The notes beneath the pieces were generated by a model. The model made no database searches. It saw only the letters and a list, made by a program, of their open reading frames with translations, and had not been told where the DNA came from. The position numbers and the translations under genes are program-made. A DNA stretch of 64,000 bases, taken from contig NZ_VTEV01000003.1 in NCBI RefSeq assembly GCF_008180725.1, forward strand, positions 487,841 to 551,840, read 5' to 3'. Positions 55,818-64,000 of this stretch are shown piece by piece; position 1 is the first letter of the stretch, and every line of letters starts with the position of its first letter. The DNA comes from Sutcliffiella horikoshii. GTDB taxonomy: Bacteria; Bacillota; Bacilli; Bacillales; Bacillaceae_I.

Positions 55818-55847
55818 GCGTTTAAATTCTGAAGGAGTGAACTTAAT

Positions 55848-57731
55848 ATGATGATATGTACATTAAATAATATAACTAAAAGCTTTGCAGGTACGATGAT
55901 TTTTGAGAATGTTTCTATGGAAATCCAGGCAAATGACCGAATTGGACTTGTTGGTAGAAACGGAAGCGGAAAGACGACAATTTTCCAACTGATTAGTGGA
56001 TTGGAAGCTCCTGATAATGGAGCTATTCATATAAAAAAAGGCGCAAAAATCGGTTACCTTGCCCAAATCCCCTCCTATCCTGATGGGACAACAGGAGAAG
56101 ATGTATTACTTTCCGCATTCAGAGAAACTGTGGAACTGCAGCATAAGTTAAGGTCTTTAGAAAAACAAATGGCGGACGTTGTGGAAGAGAACGAGTTAAG
56201 CAAGATTATGCATGAATACGGAGTACTGCAAGAACGCTATGGTTTTATGGGAGGGTACGAAATGGATGCCTCCATTCAGCGGATTGCAAACGGACTAAAA
56301 ATCACCTCCCTACTTTCTCAGCGATTCTCAAGCTTGAGTGGCGGAGAGCAAACAAAAATATGCTTAGGATTTATCCTGTTGCAAAACCCGGATGTATTAT
56401 TGCTGGATGAGCCGACCAACCATCTTGATATTTTTTCAGTAGAATGGCTCGAGCAATATTTAAAGGATTATGATGGTACAGTTGTTGCAATATCACATGA
56501 CCGCTATTTTCTAGATGAAGTTGCAACTAAAATTATCGATTTAGAAGACGGGGAGATCCACACGTACCACACTAACTACAGTGGTTTCCTTAAGGAGAAA
56601 GAAGAACGATTGCTGTTGGAATTCTCCGCGTTTCAAGAACAGCAGAAAAAAATCAAGAAAATGAAAGAAGCTATCAAACGCCTGAAAGAATGGGCGAATC
56701 AAAGCAATCCACCTAATGCTGCCATGCACCGTCGTGCGAAAAGCATGGAGAAAGCCTTGAATAGAATGGAAAAATTAAAACGTCCTATCCTAGAAAGAAA
56801 GGCAATGGGTCTTCAATTTGATGCCACAGATCGTAGCGGAAAAGATGTGGTAATAATGGAAAGTGTACGTAAATCATTTGATACAAAAGATCTTTTCAAA
56901 AACATCGATCTTGCGGTTTATTTTAAAGAACGGGCTGCAATTGTTGGTCAGAATGGTACAGGGAAATCTACTCTTCTAAAAATACTTCTTGGGGAACTAG
57001 AGGCAGACAGCGGTTTAGTGAAACTTGGCAGTAATGTAAAAATAGGATATCTTTCTCAGCACATCAAGGCCGGTAATCCAAGCCAAACATTAATTGAAGC
57101 TTTCCGTGAAGACATTTCTATCACACAGGAACAAGCAAGACATGTGCTAGCTAAATTCTTGTTTTATGGCGCATCTGTATTCAAAAAAGTCGAGAATTTA
57201 AGCGGCGGCGAAAAAATGCGCCTCCGTTTGGCTCAGCTCATGCACCAGGACATCAATCTGCTAATATTGGATGAGCCGACCAACCACCTTGACATAGATT
57301 CCCGTGAGGTGCTAGAAGAAGCACTGGAAGAGTTTGACGGTACCATCCTCGCCGTCTCCCATGACCGATATTTCTTAAATAAATATTTCGAAAAAACATG
57401 CTGGCTAGAAGATGGGGTACTCGTTACCTATGAGGGGAATTATCAGTATGCGCGTGGAAAGCGGGAGGAGTTAGAGAGGAAAAAGGTTGCTGATCTTCCT
57501 AAAGTTGTCGAGATAGAGAAAAAAATAAAGCATTCCACTCCAACCTCTGAAAGTATTGGTTTCGAAGAGGTTGAAAAAAAATTAGAGGATTTAGAAACAG
57601 AGATAAATGAGCTGGAAACGCTAATGAACAATGAAGAGGATTTGCTAACACTTCAAAGGCTACAAGAAGAGCTCACTCTTTTAGAAACGAAAAGAGATTC
57701 ATTATATGTAAAATTAGAAGAAATCCTATAA
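55848..57731 (+). CDS. ABC-F family ATPase (ribosome-protection type)
   Basis: A 627-residue protein with two ABC domains and no membrane helix. Domain 1 has Walker A VGRNGSGKTT (about 35-44), signature LSGGEQTK and LLLDEPTNHLD. A long charged linker follows (about 255-325), then domain 2 with VGQNGTGKST, LSGGEKMRL and a second DEPTNHLD. The C-terminus is a coiled coil (about 560-627). ABC-F proteins bind the ribosomal E site and either dislodge antibiotics or relieve stalled complexes. The long linker and upstream attenuator suggest a resistance-type member such as ExpZ/VmlR-like, but the drug class cannot be read from here. Confidence 0.87.
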   Translation: MMICTLNNITKSFAGTMIFENVSMEIQANDRIGLVGRNGSGKTTIFQLISGLEAPDNGAIHIKKGAKIGYLAQIPSYPDGTTGEDVLLSAFRETVELQHKLRSLEKQMADVVEENELSKIMHEYGVLQERYGFMGGYEMDASIQRIANGLKITSLLSQRFSSLSGGEQTKICLGFILLQNPDVLLLDEPTNHLDIFSVEWLEQYLKDYDGTVVAISHDRYFLDEVATKIIDLEDGEIHTYHTNYSGFLKEKEERLLLEFSAFQEQQKKIKKMKEAIKRLKEWANQSNPPNAAMHRRAKSMEKALNRMEKLKRPILERKAMGLQFDATDRSGKDVVIMESVRKSFDTKDLFKNIDLAVYFKERAAIVGQNGTGKSTLLKILLGELEADSGLVKLGSNVKIGYLSQHIKAGNPSQTLIEAFREDISITQEQARHVLAKFLFYGASVFKKVENLSGGEKMRLRLAQLMHQDINLLILDEPTNHLDIDSREVLEEALEEFDGTILAVSHDRYFLNKYFEKTCWLEDGVLVTYEGNYQYARGKREELERKKVADLPKVVEIEKKIKHSTPTSESIGFEEVEKKLEDLETEINELETLMNNEEDLLTLQRLQEELTLLETKRDSLYVKLEEIL

Positions 57732-57737
57732 AACTAA

Positions 57738-57790
57738 AAACCGCCCATGAATAAAGCTCTCAAAGAGCCTCATTTCCGGGCGGTTTTTCT
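57738..57790. terminator. Terminator between convergent ABC-F and metK
   Basis: AAACCGCCC/GGGCGGTTT encloses a smaller hairpin (GCTCT/AGAGC). TTTTT follows on the plus strand and AAAAA precedes it, so it can serve both genes. Confidence 0.8.
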
Positions 57791-57802
57791 TATTAACATA
57801 TA

Positions 57803-59002
57803 TTAAGCGTTCGCTTGCTCTTTCAAAGCATCAGCCTTATCTGTTTGCTCCCAAGGAAGATCCAGATCATTACGTCCAAAGTGGCCGTAAGCTGCAGTTT
57901 GCTTGTAGATAGGACGACGAAGGTCTAGCATTTTGATGATTCCTGCTGGACGAAGGTCGAAGTTGTTGCGAACCAATTCAACTAATTTTTCTTCAGAAAC
58001 TTTACCAGTTCCGAAAGTATCAACTGCAATAGATACTGGTTGAGCAACACCGATCGCATAAGCTAATTGAACTTCACATTTGTCAGCAAGTCCACTTGCT
58101 ACGATGTTTTTAGCCACATAACGCGCAGCATAAGCACCAGAGCGGTCTACTTTCGTTGCATCCTTACCGGAGAATGCTCCACCACCATGGCGAGCGTATC
58201 CACCGTAAGTGTCAACGATGATTTTACGTCCTGTAAGACCTGCATCCCCTTGTGGTCCACCGATCACGAAACGGCCAGTTGGGTTGATGAAGTATTTTGT
58301 GTTCTCGTCAATCAATTCAGCAGGAACTACCGGCTTGATTACGTATTCTTTGATGTTGCGTTGGATACGCTCCAAGGAAACCTCAGGGTGGTGCTGAGTA
58401 GAGATAACGATAGTATCAATACGAACCGGTTGGTCGTTCTCATCATATTCTACTGTCACTTGCGTTTTACCGTCTGGTCGTAAGTAAGGAAGAACCTCAT
58501 CTTTTCTTACTTCCGTTAAACGGCGAGAAAGCTTGTGCGCCAATGATATTGGTAATGGCATTAATTCTTTTGTTTCATTACAAGCAAATCCGAACATTAG
58601 ACCTTGGTCCCCAGCTCCAATTGCTTCGATTTCTGCATCAGACATTTGACCTTCACGAGCTTCTAGAGCTTGGTCAACACCCATTGCGATGTCAGCAGAC
58701 TGCTCATCGATGGAAGTAAGTACTGCACAAGTTTCCGCATCAAAACCGTATTTTGCACGAGTATAACCGATGCCTTGGATTGTTTCACGAACGATTTTCG
58801 GGATGTCAACATACGTGGAAGTAGTGATTTCACCAGCAACCAACACCAATCCAGTAGTTACGGAAGTTTCACACGCTACACGTGCATTTGGATCATTTGT
58901 AAGGATTGCATCTAGGATTGAATCAGAAATTTGGTCACAAATTTTATCCGGATGCCCTTCCGTTACGGACTCAGAAGTAAATAAACGACGTTGTTTAGTC
59001 AT
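57803..59002 (-). CDS. metK: S-adenosylmethionine synthetase
   Basis: A 399-residue enzyme of normal length. [29 protein letters not shown] and the phosphate loop [16 protein letters not shown] are the family hallmarks. It makes SAM from methionine and ATP. ATG at 59002 with AAAAGGAGG upstream; the longer frame to 59053 lacks a site. Expression is under the SAM-I riboswitch upstream. Divergence from pckA matches B. subtilis. Confidence 0.98.
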   Translation of the reverse strand: MTKQRRLFTSESVTEGHPDKICDQISDSILDAILTNDPNARVACETSVTTGLVLVAGEITTSTYVDIPKIVRETIQGIGYTRAKYGFDAETCAVLTSIDEQSADIAMGVDQALEAREGQMSDAEIEAIGAGDQGLMFGFACNETKELMPLPISLAHKLSRRLTEVRKDEVLPYLRPDGKTQVTVEYDENDQPVRIDTIVISTQHHPEVSLERIQRNIKEYVIKPVVPAELIDENTKYFINPTGRFVIGGPQGDAGLTGRKIIVDTYGGYARHGGGAFSGKDATKVDRSGAYAARYVAKNIVASGLADKCEVQLAYAIGVAQPVSIAVDTFGTGKVSEEKLVELVRNNFDLRPAGIIKMLDLRRPIYKQTAAYGHFGRNDLDLPWEQTDKADALKEQANA

Positions 59003-59122
59003 TAAAAAAAGTTCCTCCTTTTTACTTATGAAAAGCGTTTGACTTCTCTTCATGTACAGCAGTTATATTTGATACGGATCTCAGTTCCTATTGTGATGTT
59101 CTATGTTATCTTGTGTAAAAAT

Positions 59123-59350
59123 AGAAAAAACCTTCCCACAAAATTGAGGAAAGGTTTGATGTCGAGAATTAGCCTTTCACTCTTATCGGTCAAGGTCAAA
59201 GCCTTGCTCAGGTTTAGCACCTTTTCTCAAGCGACCAAAAACTTGGCCTAATACAAAACAGCGGCGTGCTTTTTTGCGCTCGCTCATCCTTTGAGCAGGT
59301 TGCTGGGTTTCATAGGGCCTGTCCCTCCACCAGCTCGGAATAAGAGTATC
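59123..59350 (-). promoter_or_regulatory. SAM-I (S-box) riboswitch of metK
   Basis: The minus strand shows P1 (CTCTTAT and GATAAGAG), GGTGGAGGGA, GGCCCTATGAAACCC AGCAACC and GGTGCTAAA in order. The terminator AACCTTTCC/GGAAGGTT with TTTTTT is at 59123-59157. The segment between ACC and GGT (the P3 arm) is 76 nt, which is much longer than is usual. SAM binding should cause termination and lower metK expression. Confidence 0.93.
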
Positions 59351-59363
59351 CGTTCAAGGTTTT

Positions 59364-59393
59364 ATATTAGCGTACTAAAACCTTTTATGTCAA
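59364..59393 (-). promoter_or_regulatory. Sigma-A promoter of the metK S-box transcript
   Basis: TTGACA, 18 bp, TAATAT on the minus strand, just upstream of riboswitch P1. Confidence 0.75.
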
Positions 59394-59667
59394 CAAAAAA
59401 GAGAAAAAATTCGACATCAATTTACAGGAAATAATTGCTTTCTTATAATATAGATCTTCTCTCTTGAAAATCTCTTTATCATTTCCTTTTACTTCTGGAT
59501 GGCAAGGTTTATAATGAGATAGGACGTTTGGTGAAAATTTTAGTGGACAGGCATAAAATGATAACGCTTTCATTTTATGAATATTAAGCTTTTCCAGTGG
59601 GATAAGCCTCTTTTTCACAAAATGTTAACGAATTCCTATTAATTTTCATAAAATAAGCTAATTAGTA
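59394..59667. other. Divergent metK-pckA spacer
   Basis: AT-rich region holding the cre-containing dyad at 59552-59579 and no coding frame with a ribosome binding site. A CAT-rich frame at 59385-59618 on the minus strand has no start signal. Confidence 0.5.
59552..59579. promoter_or_regulatory. cre-like site inside a 28-bp dyad upstream of pckA
   Basis: TGATAACGCTTTCA (59559-59572) fits the cre consensus TGWNANCGNTNWCA in every position. It sits inside the perfect inverted repeat CATAAAATG, 10 bp, CATTTTATG. It is about 90 bp upstream of the likely pckA promoter. Confidence 0.65.
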
Positions 59668-59695
59668 TGGACTATTAAGTTAAATGTGTTATACT
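59668..59695 (+). promoter_or_regulatory. Probable sigma-A promoter of pckA
   Basis: TGGACT, 16 bp, TATACT about 50 bp upstream of the pckA start. The -35 box matches four of six positions. Confidence 0.5.
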
Positions 59696-59746
59696 TTTTA
59701 ACAGATGAGAAAAAAAGCAAATTATATAATTGAAGGAGAGTTATCC

Positions 59747-61336
59747 ATGATGAAAACGGTTGGAATTGATAATGGGTTAACAAAATTAATTTACGGAAGC
59801 AACACACATGTTCAACTGTCTGTTCCTCAATTGGTAGAAAAAATATTAAACCGTAACGAAGGCTGCTTGACCTCAACTGGTGCAGTACTCGCAACCACTG
59901 GCAAATACACGGGTCGCTCCCCTAAAGATAAATTTATTGTAGAAGAAGAAATTAGCCGAGATAAAATTGATTGGGGTACCGTCAACCGCCCTATCTCTGA
60001 AGATGTATTTGATCGCCTATATAACAAAGTTCTCACATACTTAGAAAACAAAGATGAAGTGTTCGTGTTTAAAGGATTTGCAGGTGCCGATGATAAATAT
60101 CAACTGCCAATTCAAGTAATCAACGAATTCGCTTGGCACAACCTTTTTGCACAACAGTTATTCATCAAGCCAAATGAAGAGCAATTGGCTAAACATGAAA
60201 CCGCATTCAGCATTGTTTCTGCTCCAAACTTCAAAGCGGATCCTGCAGTGGACGGGACAAATTCAGAAGCATTCATCATGATCTCCTTCAGCAAACGAAT
60301 TGTGCTGATTGGTGGGACTGAATATGCCGGGGAAATGAAAAAGTCCATTTTCTCTGTTATGAACTACCTTCTACCAGAAAACGGAATTATGCCAATGCAC
60401 TGCTCTGCGAACGTAGGACGTGAAGGCGATGTAGCATTATTCTTTGGACTATCCGGCACAGGTAAAACAACACTATCTGCCGACCCTAACCGCAAGCTTA
60501 TCGGTGACGACGAGCACGGCTGGTCTAACACAGGTGTATTTAACATTGAAGGCGGATGCTATGCTAAGTGCATCGGTTTGACACGTGAAAAAGAACCACA
60601 AATCTTTGATGCGATCCGTTTTGGATCAGTCCTTGAAAATGTAGTCATTGACGGTCAATCCAGAATTGCTGATTATGAGAACTCTACGCTAACTGAAAAT
60701 ACACGTGCAGCTTATTCTCTGGATGCAATGGAAAATATCGTTCAGCCGAGCATTGCTGGTCACCCGAATACCATCGTCTTTTTAACAGCCGATGCAACAG
60801 GTGTATTGCCTCCAATCTCTAAGCTTTCTAAAGAACAAGCTATGTTCCATTTCCTAAGTGGTTACACAAGTAAACTTGCAGGCACAGAGCGCGGAATCAC
60901 ATCACCACAAGCTACTTTCTCCACTTGCTTTGGCTCACCGTTCCTGCCGCTACCTGCTACGACCTATGCAGAGATGCTTGGAAAGAAAATCGATGAGCAC
61001 AACGTACAGGTCTACCTTGTTAACACAGGCTGGACTGGCGGAGAATATGGCGTTGGAAGTCGCATGAAGCTTTCCTACACAAGAGCAATGGTACAGGCGG
61101 CACTAGAAGGCGACTTGACTAATGTAGAAGTAGAAAAAGATCCATACTTTGGCGTTTCCATTCCAGTACATGTTCCTGGTGTACCTGATGAAGTGTTACA
61201 ACCAAAGAAAACATGGCATAACGAAGAGAAATACGATCAATCTGCACGTGAGCTTGCAGGCAAGTTCAAAATGAACTTCAAGAAGTTTGAAAATGTACCT
61301 GCGGAAGTCCTTGAGTTGGGCGGACCTACGGTATAA
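59747..61336 (+). CDS. pckA: ATP-dependent phosphoenolpyruvate carboxykinase
   Basis: A 529-residue enzyme of standard length. The kinase loop [15 protein letters not shown], the metal site LIGDDEHGW, and NIEGGCYAK are diagnostic. It converts oxaloacetate and ATP to phosphoenolpyruvate for gluconeogenesis. ATG at 59747 is chosen (AAGGAGAG 6 nt upstream); the longer frame from 59705 has no site. The cre upstream suggests glucose repression. B. subtilis pckA is instead known for CcpN control. Confidence 0.97.
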   Translation: MMKTVGIDNGLTKLIYGSNTHVQLSVPQLVEKILNRNEGCLTSTGAVLATTGKYTGRSPKDKFIVEEEISRDKIDWGTVNRPISEDVFDRLYNKVLTYLENKDEVFVFKGFAGADDKYQLPIQVINEFAWHNLFAQQLFIKPNEEQLAKHETAFSIVSAPNFKADPAVDGTNSEAFIMISFSKRIVLIGGTEYAGEMKKSIFSVMNYLLPENGIMPMHCSANVGREGDVALFFGLSGTGKTTLSADPNRKLIGDDEHGWSNTGVFNIEGGCYAKCIGLTREKEPQIFDAIRFGSVLENVVIDGQSRIADYENSTLTENTRAAYSLDAMENIVQPSIAGHPNTIVFLTADATGVLPPISKLSKEQAMFHFLSGYTSKLAGTERGITSPQATFSTCFGSPFLPLPATTYAEMLGKKIDEHNVQVYLVNTGWTGGEYGVGSRMKLSYTRAMVQAALEGDLTNVEVEKDPYFGVSIPVHVPGVPDEVLQPKKTWHNEEKYDQSARELAGKFKMNFKKFENVPAEVLELGGPTV

Positions 61337-61351
61337 TTGGTAAAATATTTG

Positions 61352-61389
61352 AGCCAACCAAGGCTGTGAGAGACTTGGTTGGCTTTTTG
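61352..61389 (+). terminator. Terminator of pckA
   Basis: AGCCAACCAAG/CTTGGTTGGCT with an 11-nt loop and TTTTT. Confidence 0.85.
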
Positions 61390-61396
61390 GTTTATT

Positions 61397-62020
61397 GGGG
61401 GCGCTAAAAGATCACCCTATTTGACTGTTTCCATTTGTTCAGCGGCGGTCGGGGCATTTAGGGCCCTTCTATTTGACCGTTTCTCTCTATTTAACCCGCA
61501 TTCGGGCTTATAGAGCTGGTCTATTTGACCGTTTCTCTCTTTCTAACCGGCGTTCGGGCTTATAGAGCTGGTCTATTCGACCGTTTCTCTCTTCCTAACC
61601 GGCGTTCGGGCTTATAGAGCTGGTCTATTTGACCGTTTCTCTCTTCCTAACCGGCGTTCGGGCTTATAGAGCTGGTCTATTCGACCGTTTCTCTCTTCCT
61701 AACCCGCATTCGGGCTTATAGAGCTGGTCTATTCGACCGTTTCTCTCTTCCTAACCGGCGTTCGGGCTTATAGAGCTGTTCTATTCGACCGTTTCTCTCT
61801 TCCTAACCTGCGTTCGGGCTTATAGAGCTGTTCTATTCGACCGCTTCTCTATTTTTTCATGGGACCTGGCGTATAATTTGCTTCCTCTTCTACCGTTTTC
61901 TGTTTCCACAATGCGTTTCGGGCGGAGAGAACCCCTCTCTCCTACTGTTTTCCCTCCCCACATTGTGTTTTGGGCGGTGAGAGAAGCCACCTCTCTGACT
62001 TAGGAAGCTGAAGCCCCTGC
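61397..62020. repeat. Tandem array, 52-bp period (about 12 units, 7 well conserved)
   Basis: Units beginning TTCGGGCTTATAGAGCTG start at 61501, 61553, 61605, 61657, 61709, 61761 and 61813, always 52 bp apart. Diverged units fall exactly in phase at 61397, 61449, 61865, 61917 and 61969. Conserved parts are GGTCTATTCGACCGTTTCTC and CTCTTCCTAACCGGCG, with a short inverted repeat GGTC/GACC. It fills the gap between the convergent pckA and ytmA genes. The period is not a multiple of three, which argues against coding. Confidence 0.9.
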
Positions 62021-62036
62021 TGCCTCGCTCACTCCA

Positions 62037-62819
62037 TCACTGCTCCTTCATCCACCTCGTCAACCGCTCAACAATCCTCCGATTTTCCCTAGGCGGAAAA
62101 TAATGCGTGTACTCCGGATAATACCACGCCTCCACCTTCTTCCCCATCTCCTTCGCACACTTTTCCAATCTATAAGAATGCTCAATAGAAACGTTTTTGT
62201 CCTGCTCCCCGTGGATAATTAAGATTGGAGCAACCAACCTTTCAAGCTCGAACAGTGGTGTCCTCCACTCATATCGCTCTGGATATTTATTCGGAGTCCC
62301 TCCAATTACGCGCTTCATCATACGGCGCAGGTCCACTCTCTCCTCATAGGTGAGAAACATATCGGAAACACCGCCCCAGGAAACAACAGAACATACTTCA
62401 GGAAATTCAATACCTGTCATGAGAGCCATCACACCGCCGCGAGAGAAACCGAAGACATGAATACGATCAGCCTTCACTTTCTCATGACACGCTAACAACT
62501 TATAAGCAGCAAACGCATCCTCCCTATCATCTCCAGCAAAATCCTCATTCCCCTCGCCGCCCTGATTTCCACGGTAAAATGGCGCCATCACCACAAAGCC
62601 TTCAGAGGCGAATTGAACGATACGGCCAACACGAACTTGTCCGACATTTTTTATGCCGCCCCTTAAATATAAAAATCCATCATACTTCCCTTCCGCTTTC
62701 GGTTCAGCAAGCAGGCCCTTTACCTTCAAACCATTGCTTAAATAGGTCACTGAAAAAACACTGATATACGGACTGGGCGATGGAAATGGAGTCTTTTCAA
62801 TAATCATCCCGTCTTGCAA
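62037..62819 (-). CDS. ytmA: α/β hydrolase (S9-peptidase-like) YtmA
   Basis: A 260-residue α/β hydrolase. The nucleophile Ser126 lies in VFGFSRGGVMAL, the acid in LIIHGEQDKNVS, and the His in YPEYTHYF. FYRGNQGGEGNEDFAGDDRE is a stretch typical of the family. It resembles oligopeptidase-type enzymes without the propeller domain. The start is TTG at 62819 with AAAGGGGG 7 nt upstream; ATG at 62807 is an alternative. The substrate is unknown. Confidence 0.88.
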   Translation of the reverse strand: MQDGMIIEKTPFPSPSPYISVFSVTYLSNGLKVKGLLAEPKAEGKYDGFLYLRGGIKNVGQVRVGRIVQFASEGFVVMAPFYRGNQGGEGNEDFAGDDREDAFAAYKLLACHEKVKADRIHVFGFSRGGVMALMTGIEFPEVCSVVSWGGVSDMFLTYEERVDLRRMMKRVIGGTPNKYPERYEWRTPLFELERLVAPILIIHGEQDKNVSIEHSYRLEKCAKEMGKKVEAWYYPEYTHYFPPRENRRIVERLTRWMKEQ

Positions 62820-62930
62820 AATATTGCCCCCTTTTGACGCACTAGGCATTCACACATATTTAGCCCAAATCATACGCTAATCTATAAAAACATACAAAGC
62901 ATATGCCCACAATTTCTGAGGAGGTAGGAC

Positions 62931-63926
62931 ATGAAAGGTTTAAGAATTACGTTAAGTATTTTATTATCTTTTGCTTTAATCGCTGCGCTTGCAGCTTGCG
63001 GTGGCGGCAAAACAGAAAAGGTTCGGATTGCCGAAGTTACCCGCTCTATTTTTTATGCTCCCCAATATGTTGCGATTGAAAAAGGCTTTTTTGAAGAAGA
63101 AGGTCTTGAAGTGGAACTTACCACTACTTGGGGTGGGGATAAAACCATGACCACCTTGCTCGCTGACGGGGCGGATGTGGCATTAGTGGGTTCTGAAACG
63201 TCTATTTACGTGTATGCGCAAGGCTCCAATGACCCAATTATTAACTTTGCCCAACTAACACAGACTGATGGAACTTTCTTAGTGTCCAGAGAAAAATTGG
63301 ATAATTTTGAGTGGGATGATTTAAAAGGCAGTACCTTCCTTGGGCAGCGTAAAGGCGGCATGCCTCAAATGGCCGGTGAGTTCGTCCTAAAAAAGAATGG
63401 GATTGACCCACAAAATGATTTAAACCTGATTCAAAACGTGGACTTCGCCAACATCCCTAGCGCCTTCGCTTCCGGTACAGGTGAGTTTGTGCAGTTATTC
63501 GAACCGCAGGCTAGTATTTTTGAAGCGGAAGGCATCGGCTATATTGTCGCTTCTTTCGGGGAAGAGTCAGGTCACTTGCCTTATACGACATTCATGGCAA
63601 AGGAAAGTTATCTAAAAGAAAACCCTGAGGCAGCAGAGAAATTCACCCGTGCGCTCTACAAAGCACAACAATGGGTGGAGAATAACCCTGCTTCTGAAAC
63701 TGCCAAAGTCATCCTTCCATACTTTGAAGATACGTCAGTAGAATTAATTGAAACCGTTGTGGACCGTTACAAGAGTCAAGGTTCTTTCGCCACCAATCCA
63801 ATCCTGGATCAAGATGAATGGGATAACCTGCAAAACATCATGGACACAGCCGGGGAGCTTCCACAATATGTGGAATACGGCACATTAGTAAATACAACCA
63901 TTGCAGAAGAGGTAATGGAAGAATAG
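62931..63926 (+). CDS. ytlA: ABC transporter substrate-binding lipoprotein YtlA (NMT1/THI5-like)
   Basis: A 331-residue lipoprotein with a signal peptide and lipobox LAAC (Cys23). The mature protein has the NMT1/THI5-like pattern FYAPQYVAIEKGFFEEEGLE and GGDKTMTTLLADGADVALVG. Such proteins bind pyrimidine precursors of thiamine, sulfonates or nitrate-like anions. No thiamine riboswitch is seen upstream, so the ligand remains open. GAGGAGG lies before the ATG. The ATP-binding subunit follows 11 bp downstream. Confidence 0.9.
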   Translation: MKGLRITLSILLSFALIAALAACGGGKTEKVRIAEVTRSIFYAPQYVAIEKGFFEEEGLEVELTTTWGGDKTMTTLLADGADVALVGSETSIYVYAQGSNDPIINFAQLTQTDGTFLVSREKLDNFEWDDLKGSTFLGQRKGGMPQMAGEFVLKKNGIDPQNDLNLIQNVDFANIPSAFASGTGEFVQLFEPQASIFEAEGIGYIVASFGEESGHLPYTTFMAKESYLKENPEAAEKFTRALYKAQQWVENNPASETAKVILPYFEDTSVELIETVVDRYKSQGSFATNPILDQDEWDNLQNIMDTAGELPQYVEYGTLVNTTIAEEVMEE

Positions 63927-63937
63927 GATGATGAACG

Positions 63938-64000
63938 ATGAGTTTATTATCAGTTAATCATATAAATCATATCTATTTTACTCCTGAACGGGCTACAAAG
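63938..64000 (+). CDS. ytlC: ABC transporter ATP-binding protein, start only (YtlC)
   Basis: ATG at 63938 opens 21 codons to the window edge (MSLLSVNHINHIYF ...), which look like the start of an ABC ATPase. Position after ytlA fits ytlC of the same transporter. The ATPase motifs lie outside the window, so identification rests on context. Confidence 0.65.
   Translation, partial: MSLLSVNHINHIYFTPERATK

Noticed and set aside
59385-59894. Minus-strand frames upstream of pckA
   Set aside because: No start signals; they overlap promoter and cre elements and the start of pckA.

Overview
The window looks like chromosomal DNA of a Bacillaceae bacterium (Bacillus sensu lato). It is AT-rich, has strong AGGAGG-type ribosome binding sites, uses TTG and GTG starts often, and carries the gene order of the Bacillus subtilis 'yt' region: sftA(ytpS)-ytpR-ytpQ-ytpP, ytoQ-ytoP, ytzB-ytnP-trmB-ytzH-ytmP-amyX-ytlQ, thpR(ytlP)-ytkP-ytjP, ytzE-ytzG-ytgP-ytfP-cse60, ytwF-leuS, ytzC-ytqA-ytqB-ytpB-ytpA-ytoA, metK-pckA and ytmA-ytlA-ytlC. 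A spore-forming lifestyle is suggested by cse60 and ytpB. The species cannot be fixed by eye. No rRNA, tRNA, transposase, prophage or CRISPR array was seen.

Layout. 1-3512: division translocase SftA (partial), YtpR, YtpQ. 4173-8558: a 1461-residue secreted subtilase of the bacillopeptidase F type. 8617-12308: thioredoxin-like YtpP, a PTS IIC-type membrane protein and a chemotaxis receptor with a sigma-D-like promoter. 12779-19365: small housekeeping and quality-control enzymes. 19550-25533: pullulanase, a NERD-like protein, LrgA/LrgB, ThpR and cysteine synthase. 25822-33904: an MFS transporter, PepV, a collapsed ythP/ythQ ABC transporter remnant, a pseudouridine synthase, the MurJ-type flippase YtgP and YtfP. 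34061-36800: cse60 and three less familiar genes. 37190-44172: ytwF, T-box-controlled leuS, and a 3-hydroxybutyrate dehydrogenase/GntP-permease operon with its sigma-54 activator. 44302-48448: a VOC protein, htpG and an MFS transporter. 48856-55462: ytzC to ytoA, then a PAP2 phosphatase and a glycosyltransferase. 55585-64000: an ABC-F gene behind a leader peptide and terminator, S-box-controlled metK, pckA, ytmA and the start of the ytlA-ytlC ABC transporter.

Regulation is unusually readable. There is a Leu T-box, a SAM-I riboswitch with a long P3 insert, a perfect CIRCE at htpG (htpG is not HrcA-controlled in B. subtilis), and a full sigma-54 control region (-24/-12, three upstream dyads, downstream cre) at the hydroxybutyrate operon. 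There is also a cre inside a large dyad upstream of pckA, and a probable translational attenuator of an ABC-F gene.

The least explained material is intergenic repeat DNA. One part is a dispersed family of GC-rich hairpin elements (at least eight copies here), two pairs of which form a larger composite unit. The other part is four tandem arrays, two with exact 52-bp periods and unrelated sequences and two with exact 21-bp periods and the same sequence. These arrays are the best candidates for something undescribed.
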